A stretch of DNA of 64,000 nt from Streptomyces mobaraensis (GCF_020099395.1 NZ_CP083590.1:2480001-2544000); one strand, 5' to 3'; counted from the first letter of the stretch, positions 1 to 9,078 are shown. Notes: generated from the sequence alone by a model not told the origin. Numbers and translations are program-made.

Positions 1-1422
1 CGCGAACTCCCGGCCCGCGGGAGTCAGTTCACTGGATTCAAGCAGGATGGGTACCGCTTCCGCGACCTGTCGGCGGTACGAATCGCGCCGGGCCCGCGCC
101 TCCTCGCGCACCGCGTCGGGGGCGGCGGTCCGTCGGGCCGCCCGGTCCCAGAACTCGGCGAGGGCCAGGTGCGCGTAGGTGCCCTGGAACACGCCGGCGA
201 GCGGCCGGGGGTCGGGCCGCCAGGCGACCCGGTGCACGGCCGCGGGGCCGGCGTCGTGCAGCGGGACGAGGTCGTGCAGGACGGCCAGTTTCGTGTGCTG
301 GGTCTCGTGGACGAGCACCTCGGCCAGGTCGGCGGCGGTGCGCGGCAGGGTGGCCAGTATGGCGCCGGGGGCCGCCCGGACGGTGGCGCTGACCTCGGTC
401 TCCCCGCCGTCCGCCGGGCCGGCGACGGGCACCAGGCAGCGCAGCAGCGCGGTGGTCTCGGCGGCCCGCTGCGGGTCGGTGGCGCGCAGCAGGCCCAGGG
501 CGGCGCGCCAGCGGCGGGTCCAGGGCCGGCCGGCGCCCGCGGTGCGGCCGGAGGGCGGCAGGGCGGACCGGCCCACACCGGCGGCGGGGGCGCGGTAGGG
601 GTCGAGGTCGTCCAGGACGGCGGCGCCGCCGGGGAGCCTGCGCAGGCCGTGCCAGCCCGTCCCGGCGCCGGTGATCCGGCGGGTGCCGCGCAGCAGTACC
701 GGCCCGGGGCGGTGCTCCGCGCCGGGCACGGTGAGGCGGGCGGTGCGGGCCCGGGCGGTGAGCCGGACGACGGGCGCGCCGGCTTCCAGCAGGCCGATGC
801 CGGGGAGGGCCAGCGTCCCTCCGGGGGCGGTGAGTTCGGCCGTGAAGGCGGCCCCGGAGCGGAGCGCCGCGGCGGCGGCGACGGACCCGAAGTGCTCCAG
901 CTCGGCGGCGAGGGGGGCGCCTTGGGGCGCGGCGAGGGCGCGGGCCAGCCAGTTGCCGACGGAGGGGTAGTCGAGGGTGTCGCGAACCGCCGGCGCGTGC
1001 CGTGCCTCCGCGCGCTCCATCAGGCTCCAGTGCGCCTCGAACCGCTCCCGCGCGGGGGCGGGCACGGCACGCGGATCCCGTTCCAGGCGTGTCAGCAGGG
1101 ACTTGAGGAGGACGAGGCGTCTGCTGTGCAGGGCGTGCAGGAGGAGGGCGAGGTCATCGGCCGTGGCCTGGGTGCGCGCGAGCCGCTCCAGCGCGTCCGG
1201 CGCCACGAGGCGGACGGCGAGGGGCAGGGGGGTGGGGGCGAGGGGTTGGGGGGAGTCACCGGCCCGCGCCGGGTCCTGACGCGCGGGCGCCGGGTCCTGG
1301 CGCGGCCGGACGGACACCGGCGCCCGCGCGTCCGCCCCGCGCCCCGAACTCCCCGCGGGGTGCGGCCGCCGTCCGGACGGCGACTCCGCCGCCGGCTCCC
1401 CGGACTGTTCTCCGCTCGTCAC
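1..1422 (-). CDS. HExxH-type peptide-modifying hydroxylase (partial, 3' end outside window)
   Basis: The reading frame runs off the left edge, so at least 474 codons are present and the C-terminus is missing. The GTG start overlaps the stop of the upstream precursor gene (GTGA), which implies translational coupling. A HETQH zinc/iron-binding motif sits at residues 372-376, followed by KLAVLHDLVPLHD. The N-terminal 350 residues are alpha-helical with a beta-rich centre. This arrangement matches the HExxH domain seen in FxsB-type RiPP maturases and in stand-alone aKG-HExxH peptide beta-hydroxylases. The likely role is hydroxylating the adjacent precursor peptide; that is inferred from family and coupling. 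No radical-SAM cysteine motif is visible in the part present. Confidence 0.75.
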   Translation of the reverse strand, partial: MTSGEQSGEPAAESPSGRRPHPAGSSGRGADARAPVSVRPRQDPAPARQDPARAGDSPQPLAPTPLPLAVRLVAPDALERLARTQATADDLALLLHALHSRRLVLLKSLLTRLERDPRAVPAPARERFEAHWSLMERAEARHAPAVRDTLDYPSVGNWLARALAAPQGAPLAAELEHFGSVAAAAALRSGAAFTAELTAPGGTLALPGIGLLEAGAPVVRLTARARTARLTVPGAEHRPGPVLLRGTRRITGAGTGWHGLRRLPGGAAVLDDLDPYRAPAAGVGRSALPPSGRTAGAGRPWTRRWRAALGLLRATDPQRAAETTALLRCLVPVAGPADGGETEVSATVRAAPGAILATLPRTAADLAEVLVHETQHTKLAVLHDLVPLHDAGPAAVHRVAWRPDPRPLAGVFQGTYAHLALAEFWDRAARRTAAPDAVREEARARRDSYRRQVAEAVPILLESSELTPAGREFA

Positions 1423-1661
1423 GCGCCCGCCCCGGCCGCCTCCTCCACCGGCTCCCGTAAGCGGCCCCCCTGGTGGCCGCTGGAGTACCAGGTCTCGTCC
1501 AGCTCGGCCGGCCACCGGAGCGTGCTGTCGACGGCGGCGGCCAGGCCGGGATCCCGCAGGCCGCGCAGGCCGCGCAGGCCGACGCCGCGGAGGTCGGGCA
1601 GCGGCGCCGCCCCCGCTCCGCCCGCGGGGTCCGACGCGGCGGCGTTCCTGTGCTTGGGCAC
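1419..1661 (-). CDS. FxsA-like RiPP precursor peptide, 80 aa
   Basis: The GTG start is chosen because GGGAGGAG lies six bases upstream; an in-frame ATG at 1688 has no such site. The N-terminal part holds a leader-like segment, LPDLRGVGLRGLRGLRDPGL (residues 21-40). From memory this resembles the LPDL-G-V-L leader of FxSxx-COOH (FxsA) precursors. The C-terminal half has the aromatic and polar core TLRWPAELDETWYSSGHQGG (residues 47-66) and does not end in FxSxx. The stop overlaps the start of the HExxH enzyme gene by four bases. Leu68 is a TTA codon, so translation would depend on bldA tRNA. Function as a modified peptide is inferred. Confidence 0.7.
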   Translation of the reverse strand: MPKHRNAAASDPAGGAGAAPLPDLRGVGLRGLRGLRDPGLAAAVDSTLRWPAELDETWYSSGHQGGRLREPVEEAAGAGA

Positions 1662-1787
1662 CCTCTGCTCCTCCCTGCCATGGTTCATGGCCGCGGCTCC
1701 CGCCGGACGTCCGGTCGACGGCCCCCTCGCGGCTGCTCGGTTCTTCCCGGGCGCCGTAATCCGGAAACCCGTTCGGACCACGTACGG

Positions 1788-4700
1788 TCACCCGCCGGAA
1801 AGGCGGGCGACGCTTTCCCGGGTGGCCGCGACCTCCTCCCAAGGGACGTCCGCCAGCCGGGCGGTGAGGTCGCGCCACTCCCCCGCCGCGGCCCGGTACG
1901 CGGCCAGCGCCTGCCGGCGCAGCCCCATCCGCTCCAGGGCCTCGCCGTAGCGGTGCGAGGCACGGGCGGCGACGACGGAGCCGGGCTCGTCCCCGGCGCT
2001 GCGGCGCGCCTGCTCGGCCGCGGCGGCGAACGCGTCGGCCGCGTCGGTGAGCGGCAGGCCGGGCGAGCGCTCCCGCAGGGCGAGCCGGGCGGTGCCCAGT
2101 TCCAGCCACGCCTCCGCGCGGGTGTCGCCGTCCGGGGCCCGGCGGGCGGCCTGTTCCAGCAGGTGGCAGCTCTCGTAGAGGTCGGGCAGGAAGCCGAGCC
2201 GGCCGTAGCGCAGCACCAGGGCGCGCCCGAGCAGCAGTTGGAGGCGCGGGCGGCGCGGCGAGCGCCCGGGGCTCACGGCGTACGCCTCGCGCAGGACGGC
2301 CTCCGCGCGGGAGACCGTCCCCGTGTCCCCCGCCGGCCCGGCCGCCTCGGCGCGGGCGAGGAGCGACTCGCCCCACTCGGTGAGCAGCTTGCGGCGGCGC
2401 GGGCTGTCGCGGCCGGTGAGGGCGACGGCGGCGGTGTACGCCTCGTCGGCCCGCGGGCCGTCGCCCGCGTCGGTGTGCACCCGGGCGCGTTCGAGGTGGG
2501 CGTAGAGCGACTGGAGTTCGTCCGCGGCGGACGCGGCCGCTTCGGCGGCCCGGTCGAGGACGGCGAGCGTGCCGGCGGCGGGCTCACCGGCCAGCCGCAG
2601 GGCCCGGCCCAGGTCCAGCAGGGCGGCGCAGCGCCGCCCGTCCGGCGCGTCCTCGGCCTCCAGCAGCTCGCAGGCGGCGCGGAGTTCGACGGCGGCCTCG
2701 GCGGCGCGCGGGGTCCTCGACTCGGTGCCGGACTCGGCGAGGGCCAGCAGGACCCGGCCCAGGCGCAGCCGGCGGTCGGTCCGGGCGGGCAGGGCCCGCA
2801 GGACCGTCTCGGCGGCCATCAGGTCCGTGCGGTCGAGGCCGGACCGCCAGCGGGCCCAGTGGGCGGCGGCCAGTTCGAGGCCGGTGGCGGTGTGCGCGTC
2901 GGTGCCGGCGGCGGTGCGCTCCCCGGTGCCGGGGGGCGTGTGCGCGTGGGCCTCGGCGAGCAGGGTGACGGCGCGGTCCAGCAGTTCGCGGCGGCCGGCG
3001 GGGTCGTCGCGGACGGCCTCGGTGCCTGCCAGGGCCAGCAGGACGCCGCCGAGCACGAACCGGGCCCGTACCGCCTCGCCGCGGCCGTCGCCGGTGAGCC
3101 CGGCGAGAGGGGCCACCGCCAGGGGGGCGACGAGGCCGCGCGCCTCGTGCAGCAGGGCGGAGTCGCCTTGGTCGTGCCAGAGCCGGAGCAGGCCCGCCGC
3201 CTCGCCGACCGGCCCGGTCTCCGGGGGCGTCGGCCGGTACCAGCGCACCACGCGGGCCGGGACCCGGGCGAACAGCTCGGGTTCGGAGCCGGAGGGGCCG
3301 AAGGAATCGACCGCGTCGGCGGAGTCGGACGAGCCGGGGTCGTCGGTTCCGGTGTCGGGCAGCGGGTGGCCGCGCAGCCGGGCGACGGCGAGGGCGGAGA
3401 AGTTGCGGGCGCTCCGGCCGAAGTGCCGCTCCACGTAGTCGGAGCAGTGCTTGAGCACCAGGGTGGCCTCGTCCACGCCGAGGGACTGGAGCAGCAGCTC
3501 GCGCACGCCGTCGGCGAACTCGTACCAGGGTCCGGTGACGGCGTCCGTACCCGCCGGGGCGGGCACCCGCCAGAGCAGCCCGCCGAGCAGCACCTCGGCC
3601 AGCTCCATGGCGCCGGTGTCGGGCAGCATCGCCCGCTGCACCATCTGCATCACGGGCAACGCCAGGGGGACGGCGGCGAAATGCGTCGCCAGGAGCAGGG
3701 CGCCGGGCGAGGCCGTGGCGCGGAACGCGGCCAAACGGGCGTCGGCGGTGAGGTTCTCGACTTCGTCCGGGGGCGGCGGCGCCGACGCTGGGTGCTCCGG
3801 GAGCACCCAGCCGGCCGCGCCGTGCACGCTCGTCCGCCCGGGGCCGGACAGCAGCCGGGCCCAGGCGCCGAGCGCCTCGCGGACGGGCAGCAGGACGGGC
3901 ACCGGCAGCGCGCCCCGCGGCGGCGGCGGGCCGAAGGCGTCCGGTTCGAAGCCCAGCCGGCCGCCCGACAGGGGGTCGCGGGTGAGCGTCCCGCCCTCGG
4001 CGGGCAGCGCGGTACGCGGCCAGAGCCGGGGCGGCAGCGGCTGGACGACGGCGAGCGGCGCGGTCGCGGACCAGCGGTGCAGCAGCCGCTGGGCGCGCCC
4101 CTCCTGCCACAGGGGGCCCACGCAGTCACTGATGACCAGGGTGAGCCGGCGGCCGGAAGGGTCGAGGAACTGGTCGGCGGGGCGCGGGCGTTGCCGGGAC
4201 GAGCCGGGGGCGCCGCCGGCCGCCGAGGTGGCGATCAGGGGCGTACCGTCGGACGCCCGGTGCAGATAGCGCACCCGGACGTCCCGGAAAACGCCCAACT
4301 GCGAACAGGTCTGCTCGATTTCATCCAGCATCCGCTCCCAGACGACCATGGAGGCGGAGGTGTCCATCAGTAACTGCATGGCCGCCGCCTGCCGTTCGCC
4401 CCGGCGGTAGGCGGGGTGCACGACACCCGTGCGGGCGGCGCGGTCGGCGGTGGCGTCCTCGTCCAGCGGCCCTTGCGGGGGTGCGGCGAGCGACCGGTAG
4501 CCGCGCAGCGGGCGCAGGGCGCGCTGCAGGCCCAGCAGGCCGGGCAGGGAGGCGGCGGGCACCCGGACGGGGAACGTCCGCTCGACGCTCTCGGCGGTAC
4601 GGGCCGGGCCCGTACCCCGGCCGCCCGCCACTGTCCCACCCGTCCCGCGCGCCCCACGGCCGTCGACGCGCACACCGACGGAACCCTCGGGCGGCGGCTC

Positions 4701-4988
4701 CCCGCCGCCCGCGGCGGGCAGCCGGGGCGCGTCCGGAACCCGGGCACGGTCCGTGAGTCCGGACCGCCGACCGGTCGCCCCGGCACCGGAACCGGTCTTG
4801 CCGCCGTCCGTCTCACCGGTCGCCGGCCGCTCGGCACCCTCCCCGGACGGGGTGGGCGCCCCGGGATCCGGGGTCATCCGTCCGGCCAGCCACACCGCGT
4901 CGGCTATCTCCTCGGCGGTCACGTCTTGGGAGGTGGCCCGCAACCGGCCGACCAGTTCCTCCAGCCACGGCTCGGGGGGCGCCGTCAT
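1788..4988 (-). CDS. SAV_2336-type protein with vWA-like core and helical-repeat C-terminus
   Basis: This 1066-residue protein begins with a short helical SAV_2336-like N-terminal domain (EEIADAVWLAGRM). A proline/glycine-rich linker follows, then a von Willebrand A-like fold with a MIDAS-type DTSAS at residues 209-213 and a second strand LTLVISDCVGPLW. The last 450 residues are alanine/leucine-rich helical repeats of TPR type. It starts six bases after the stop of the MoxR ATPase gene, which is the classic MoxR-vWA pairing. In the published vWA-MoxR-VMAP ternary conflict systems such a protein partners the ATPase and the effector-linked VMAP protein. A short hairpin just before the stop (about 1791-1807) may end the transcript. 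Confidence 0.8.
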   Translation of the reverse strand: MTAPPEPWLEELVGRLRATSQDVTAEEIADAVWLAGRMTPDPGAPTPSGEGAERPATGETDGGKTGSGAGATGRRSGLTDRARVPDAPRLPAAGGGEPPPEGSVGVRVDGRGARGTGGTVAGGRGTGPARTAESVERTFPVRVPAASLPGLLGLQRALRPLRGYRSLAAPPQGPLDEDATADRAARTGVVHPAYRRGERQAAAMQLLMDTSASMVVWERMLDEIEQTCSQLGVFRDVRVRYLHRASDGTPLIATSAAGGAPGSSRQRPRPADQFLDPSGRRLTLVISDCVGPLWQEGRAQRLLHRWSATAPLAVVQPLPPRLWPRTALPAEGGTLTRDPLSGGRLGFEPDAFGPPPPRGALPVPVLLPVREALGAWARLLSGPGRTSVHGAAGWVLPEHPASAPPPPDEVENLTADARLAAFRATASPGALLLATHFAAVPLALPVMQMVQRAMLPDTGAMELAEVLLGGLLWRVPAPAGTDAVTGPWYEFADGVRELLLQSLGVDEATLVLKHCSDYVERHFGRSARNFSALAVARLRGHPLPDTGTDDPGSSDSADAVDSFGPSGSEPELFARVPARVVRWYRPTPPETGPVGEAAGLLRLWHDQGDSALLHEARGLVAPLAVAPLAGLTGDGRGEAVRARFVLGGVLLALAGTEAVRDDPAGRRELLDRAVTLLAEAHAHTPPGTGERTAAGTDAHTATGLELAAAHWARWRSGLDRTDLMAAETVLRALPARTDRRLRLGRVLLALAESGTESRTPRAAEAAVELRAACELLEAEDAPDGRRCAALLDLGRALRLAGEPAAGTLAVLDRAAEAAASAADELQSLYAHLERARVHTDAGDGPRADEAYTAAVALTGRDSPRRRKLLTEWGESLLARAEAAGPAGDTGTVSRAEAVLREAYAVSPGRSPRRPRLQLLLGRALVLRYGRLGFLPDLYESCHLLEQAARRAPDGDTRAEAWLELGTARLALRERSPGLPLTDAADAFAAAAEQARRSAGDEPGSVVAARASHRYGEALERMGLRRQALAAYRAAAGEWRDLTARLADVPWEEVAATRESVARLSGG

Positions 4989-4994
4989 CGCTCA

Positions 4995-6002
4995 TCACCT
5001 CGGGCGGTCCAGCGGTTGCATCAGCATGTCGGCGAGCCGTTCTCGGGTGACGCGTTCCGCGCTGGGGGCGTGCTGGGTGAGGAACAGGGCGTTCAGCAGC
5101 TGGTCGGCGGCGACCACCTCACCGGGCTCGCGCCGCAGGAACCGCTGGATCAGCTCGCTCCCGTCCGTCACCGCGTCGTCGCCCAGATGCGCCCGGACCA
5201 TCGCGGTCAGCTGCTCCTCGCCCGGCGGTTCGAGGTCGAGCTGGATGCAGCGGCGCAGCAGGGCGGCGGGGAAGTCGCGCTCCCCGTTGGAGGTGAGGAC
5301 GATGAGCGGGAAGGTGGTGCAGCGGACCAGGCCGTCGCGGACCACCGCCCGGCCGCCGTCGTCCGTCCCCACCTCGACCTCGGGCTCGCGGTCGGCGATC
5401 CGCTCCAGCTCGTGGATCCGGAACTCGCCCTCCTCCAGCACGTTCAGCAGGTCGTTGGGGAGGTCGAGATCGCTCTTGTCCAGCTCGTCGATGAGCAGCA
5501 CGCGGGGCCGCTCCGCCGGGAGCAGGGCGGTGCCGAGCGGGCCGAGCCGCAGGTAGGAGCCGATGGAGTGGCGCTCGGCCCCCACGTCCCCCCCGGCCCG
5601 CTCCAACTGCACGTCCTGGAGGCGGGCGATGGCGTCGTAGTGGTAGAGGCCGTCCCGCAGGGTGGAGCGGCTGACGATCGGCCAGCGCAGCACCCGGCCC
5701 AGCTTGAGCTCGTAGGCGACCGCGTGGGCCAAAGTGGACTTTCCGGTTCCGGGCGTGCCCGTCACCAGCAGCGGACGGCGCAGATAGAGCGCGGCGTTGA
5801 CCGCCTCGACCTCCTCGGGCCGCGGGTGGTGGTTCTCCACCAGCCGGCGCCGCACCCCCAGCCTGCGGGCCGCGCTCGGGTCCGTGCCGGCACCGGTGTC
5901 GGGCCCGGCGGCGGCGAAGTCGCGCCAGGGGGGCGGGGGCGGCAATCGCCGGACACCGTCGTGCGGCAGGCCGGCTCCCCGGTAGATGCGCCAATCGTTC
6001 AC
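4995..6002 (-). CDS. MoxR-family AAA ATPase of the conflict locus
   Basis: The product has 335 residues. A proline-rich N-terminus of about 50 residues precedes a AAA+ core. Walker A is GTPGTGKST (82-90), Walker B is LLIDELDKSD (169-178), and a sensor-1-like LTSNGERDFP follows. The GTG start has GGAGC six bases upstream. MoxR ATPases usually act as chaperones with vWA proteins, and the next gene downstream supplies one. The 187 bp upstream contain a tandem direct repeat and probably an internal promoter. Assignment to the vWA-MoxR-VMAP class rests on the neighbours. Confidence 0.9.
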   Translation of the reverse strand: MNDWRIYRGAGLPHDGVRRLPPPPPWRDFAAAGPDTGAGTDPSAARRLGVRRRLVENHHPRPEEVEAVNAALYLRRPLLVTGTPGTGKSTLAHAVAYELKLGRVLRWPIVSRSTLRDGLYHYDAIARLQDVQLERAGGDVGAERHSIGSYLRLGPLGTALLPAERPRVLLIDELDKSDLDLPNDLLNVLEEGEFRIHELERIADREPEVEVGTDDGGRAVVRDGLVRCTTFPLIVLTSNGERDFPAALLRRCIQLDLEPPGEEQLTAMVRAHLGDDAVTDGSELIQRFLRREPGEVVAADQLLNALFLTQHAPSAERVTRERLADMLMQPLDRPR

Positions 6003-6189
6003 ATCGGGCTCCTCGTTGCCGGCGTGGCTCTCCCGGCTGTCATCGGCCGGGCCCCCACGCGTCCGCCGTCGCCGCTTCCGCTCCCCGGACGACGGTACCG
6101 GTCCGGGCGCGGCCTGCCGAGCCTTTCCGTCTCGTCCGTCTCGCTCCGTCGTTTCCCTGTCACTTCCCTGTCACTCCGCCGGGACACCT
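6003..6189 (-). promoter_or_regulatory. Spacer with tandem GTGACAGGGAA direct repeat upstream of the MoxR gene
   Basis: This 187-bp gap in an otherwise tightly packed minus-strand run contains two adjacent copies of GTGACAGGGAA (read on the minus strand, about 6151-6177), then a purine-rich tract. Spacing of 11 bases puts both copies on one helix face, as for a dimeric activator or for -35 region contacts. A separate promoter for the ATPase and downstream genes is plausible but not proven. Confidence 0.35.
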
Positions 6190-8319
6190 TCACGACCCGC
6201 CTTCCGGGCGCATACCCGGCGCGGACAGCGGCGGACCGGGCGGCGGCGGGTGCTCCGGCCGGTCCAGGAGCAGGGCGATCGACCGCGCCCAGCGCGCCTC
6301 CTCGTCCGGCTGTTCGGGATCGGCGCAGCGAATCCGCAGGTTGCGCAGCCGGCGGTGGAGTCCCTCGGCCGTGGCCGCCTCGCACACCAGTCGGGAGACC
6401 TCGTCGTGGAATTCGGCGCAATCGAGGTGCTCCCCGGCGCACCCCCGCCAGATCACCACCGCGTGCCCGGCGGCGAGCGCCGCGTCCAGGGCCATGGCGC
6501 CCGGGCCGTGCGAGACCGGCCCGCAGAAGACCGGGACGGCGGACGGGTCCACGTCCGAGAGCCGGGCGTACGCCGCGTGCCTGCTCTCCGGCCGCCGTGC
6601 GCCGTGCCCGGGGACGGGCACCTCGGCGCGCAGCGGTACGGCGGTCATCGGGCCGGCCGTACAGCCGTTCCACCGCCGCCGCCACTCCGGGAAGTCGCGC
6701 CGGTCCCGGCGGCGGCGGTCCCGGACGACCACGACGCGGCGCTGGCCGAGCGGCATGGTGTGCGGGTCCAGGCCGTCGTCGTCCGTCCCGGGCGGCACCA
6801 GCCGCCAGTCGGCCACCGGCTCGTCGAACAGCTCGCGCGGCAGGACGAGTTGGAGCGCCGCCAGGTGCTCGCCCACGTCGCCCTGGCGCAGCGCCTCCGC
6901 TATCGGCTCGCGCAGCGCCTCGCGGAGCTCCGCCCGGCGGGCGCCCTGGGCGTCGTCGCGGAGGGGGGTGATCCGGTCGTCCTGGCCGAGCAGCTTGACG
7001 CGCCACGGGTAGCGGTCGCCGTACATCAGGGCGTCGACCTCGACGAGCACGTCGGCCCGCGCCTGGAGGTCGGTCTCCTCGGCGGGCTCCACCGGGCCCG
7101 GCCGGTCCTTGACCAGGACGACGCCGGCGGCCGGCACCGGCCGGTCCGGGCCGGGGTCGCGGCGGCCGTGCAGGATCCGCTGGACCTCCTTGCGGATGAC
7201 GTCCTGCACCTGGTCCGCCTTGCCGGTCACCCAGCCGGCCAGCTCGCGCAGCGGACCGGCGTCGGCGGGGTCGCCGAGCCTGCTGACGGCCGCCGCGACC
7301 CACGCCGCGTACAACAGGACCGCCTCCAGCTCCAGGTCCCGCCCGGGCCCCGAGCCGGCGCCCGGCCAGCCCGTGCGCCCGGCGCGGCCCTCGGCGCCGT
7401 CCCGCAGGTCGTAGAGGAGGCCGACGCCCTCACGCCAGGTGCGCGGGTCGTGCTCGACGCCGGGCTGGTAGGCGTCCTGGACGACCCGGCTCTTGGCCTG
7501 GTCGACCAGGGCCATCACCTCGCCTGGCGTCCGGGGCTGGGTCAGCTCGGCGAGGCGGGCGAACAGCTGGGTGCGCAGCACCGGGGTGAAGCCCTCGACC
7601 GCCGGGCGCAGGCCCTTCTGTATGCCCGTCCAGCTGCGGCCGGTGCCGACCGCGCGGTAGTGCCGCAGGTGGTAGCGGTCGTGCGCGCGGACCACGGAGT
7701 GCAGACGGTCGCGCCCCGGGCGGTCGTTGGCGATCCGCCGCAGGGCGGTGATCGGCACCGCGAGCCCGTGGTCCCGCCCCCGCCCCTTGCTCACCCCGAT
7801 GACCGCGCCCCGGCCGGTGTCCACCACCGGCCCGCCGGAGCAGCCCTCCACCGGGATCTCGCCGCGCAGCAGCATCGCCCGGCCGCTGCCGTCCCCGCCG
7901 GCGGCGGTGCCCGTGCCGTAGCGCCAGCCCAGCTCGCCGGTCTCCCGCGACCAGCCGTAGACGGCCACCTCGGCCGGGACGACCGCCGAACGGTCGCTCA
8001 TCCAGAGGCACTCGGCGCCGTGCGCGTCCGCGACCTCGACCAGGGCCAGGTCGGGCAGCGGCCAGCGGTCCGGCGGGCGCTCGGGGTCGCCCGGGCGCGG
8101 CAGGACGAACACCACCCTGCCCTCGTGGACGCGGTCGTCGCCGTCCGTGACGTCGATGGCCGTGGTGCCGTCCAGCACGCCGCCACCCCCGTTCCCCACC
8201 ACATGGGCGCAGGTCAGGGCCCAGCCGGGGGCGATGAAGAACCCCGTGCCCCAGAACCGGTCGTCGTCGGGTTCCTGCCCGCCGCCGGCGCCGGAGATGC
8301 GGACGGCGGACCGGCGCAC
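6190..8319 (-). CDS. Trypsin-like serine protease fused to VMAP-M/VMAP-C-like region
   Basis: From the chosen GTG the protein has 709 residues; a TTG at 8340 overlapping the upstream stop is the alternative. Residues 1-195 are a chymotrypsin-fold protease with His39 (LTCAHVV), Asp90 (PLPDLALVEV) and Ser161 (GCSGGPVVD), so the triad is intact. The remainder is helical, then alpha/beta with arginine-rich segments and a cysteine-containing WRGCAGEHLD near the end. This matches VMAP middle and C-terminal domains as I remember them. In conflict systems the protease is thought to be the effector released on activation. No signal peptide is visible, so action in the cytoplasm is expected. Confidence 0.85.
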   Translation of the reverse strand: MRRSAVRISGAGGGQEPDDDRFWGTGFFIAPGWALTCAHVVGNGGGGVLDGTTAIDVTDGDDRVHEGRVVFVLPRPGDPERPPDRWPLPDLALVEVADAHGAECLWMSDRSAVVPAEVAVYGWSRETGELGWRYGTGTAAGGDGSGRAMLLRGEIPVEGCSGGPVVDTGRGAVIGVSKGRGRDHGLAVPITALRRIANDRPGRDRLHSVVRAHDRYHLRHYRAVGTGRSWTGIQKGLRPAVEGFTPVLRTQLFARLAELTQPRTPGEVMALVDQAKSRVVQDAYQPGVEHDPRTWREGVGLLYDLRDGAEGRAGRTGWPGAGSGPGRDLELEAVLLYAAWVAAAVSRLGDPADAGPLRELAGWVTGKADQVQDVIRKEVQRILHGRRDPGPDRPVPAAGVVLVKDRPGPVEPAEETDLQARADVLVEVDALMYGDRYPWRVKLLGQDDRITPLRDDAQGARRAELREALREPIAEALRQGDVGEHLAALQLVLPRELFDEPVADWRLVPPGTDDDGLDPHTMPLGQRRVVVVRDRRRRDRRDFPEWRRRWNGCTAGPMTAVPLRAEVPVPGHGARRPESRHAAYARLSDVDPSAVPVFCGPVSHGPGAMALDAALAAGHAVVIWRGCAGEHLDCAEFHDEVSRLVCEAATAEGLHRRLRNLRIRCADPEQPDEEARWARSIALLLDRPEHPPPPGPPLSAPGMRPEGGS

Positions 8320-8336
8320 GGTGGCTTCATGGGGGT

Positions 8337-8720
8337 TCAAGGAGCACTGGGGGTCGTGGGCGCCCCGGGGGCGCCGCCGGCGGCCGGTCCGCTCTCCTTC
8401 CAGGTGAGCGTCACGTTGATCGACGCCTTGCCGCCCGCGTCGGTGAGCAGACTGATGACCTGGCCGGATTGGGCGGACAGCTCGATGCCGAACTGCACCT
8501 GCACCTCGTGCGGCCGGGCCGCCGCGACCCCCATGCGCAGCGAGTCGACGACCCCGCGCACGGTGTCGGCGAGCCCGTTCGCCAACCGGGCGACGCGGCG
8601 CGCCGCCGTCGAGTCCTGGTACCCGCCGCTCCCGGGCGAACCCAGCTCCTGCGCCTCGCTGATCCTGGCCCACACGACCGTGCCGTCGTCGAGCCGCACC
8701 TGGGTGATCCCGTCCATCAC
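8337..8720 (-). CDS. Trypco1-like (CU044_2847 family) small protein
   Basis: The product has 127 residues. It begins with a short beta hairpin (ITQVRLDDGTVVWARI). A helical stretch comes next, then the conserved-looking segment VQVQFGIELSAQSGQVISLL and a C-terminal strand INVTLTWKE. This layout fits the trypsin-co-occurring domain 1 family, small proteins encoded next to trypsin-like conflict effectors. It is the first gene of the five-gene minus-strand run, and its stop nearly touches the protease reading frame, suggesting coupled translation. A role in holding or guiding the protease is inferred from association only. GTG (8720) or the next ATG (8717) could be the start. Confidence 0.8.
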   Translation of the reverse strand: MMDGITQVRLDDGTVVWARISEAQELGSPGSGGYQDSTAARRVARLANGLADTVRGVVDSLRMGVAAARPHEVQVQFGIELSAQSGQVISLLTDAGGKASINVTLTWKESGPAAGGAPGAPTTPSAP

Positions 8721-8898
8721 GCGTCCCCCCGTCGTCGCGCTGTCACCACGCGCTCACCGCTGTCGTCACCGCGATGATGCAGCAGGCTAGCCCTCGGACG
8801 TGACGGGCGCGAGAGGCCGTGGCCAACGCCCCGCGCCGGGGCCGCCTATCCTGAGGACGATCCCGACCCTTTCGTACCCCCTGTTGACGGAGAGAGCG

Positions 8899-9078
8899 TT
8901 GTACTTCACCGACCGCGGCATCGAGGAGCTGGAGAACCGACGGGGCGAGGAGGAGGTCACCCTCGGCTGGGTGGCCGAACAGCTGCGCACCTTCGTCGAC
9001 CTCAACCCGGACTTCGAGGTGCCGGTGGAACGCCTGGCGACGTGGCTGGCGCGGCTGGATGACGAGGACGACGAGTAG
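8899..9078 (+). CDS. DUF6104-type small acidic protein, 59 aa
   Basis: The frame is longer, but the TTG at 8899 gives MYFTDRGIEELE, which is where homologues begin as I remember them, and GGAGAG lies just upstream. The product is strongly acidic, ends LARLDDEDDE and is predicted to be all helical. It has no known function. A -10-like TATCCT (about 8847) precedes it. It is divergently placed from the conflict locus and looks like conserved Streptomyces core. Confidence 0.75.
   Translation: MYFTDRGIEELENRRGEEEVTLGWVAEQLRTFVDLNPDFEVPVERLATWLARLDDEDDE

Noticed and set aside
1473..4373. 966-codon open frame on the plus strand
   Set aside because: It lies antisense to the SAV_2336-type gene, lacks recognisable domains and has composition typical of a high-GC shadow frame.
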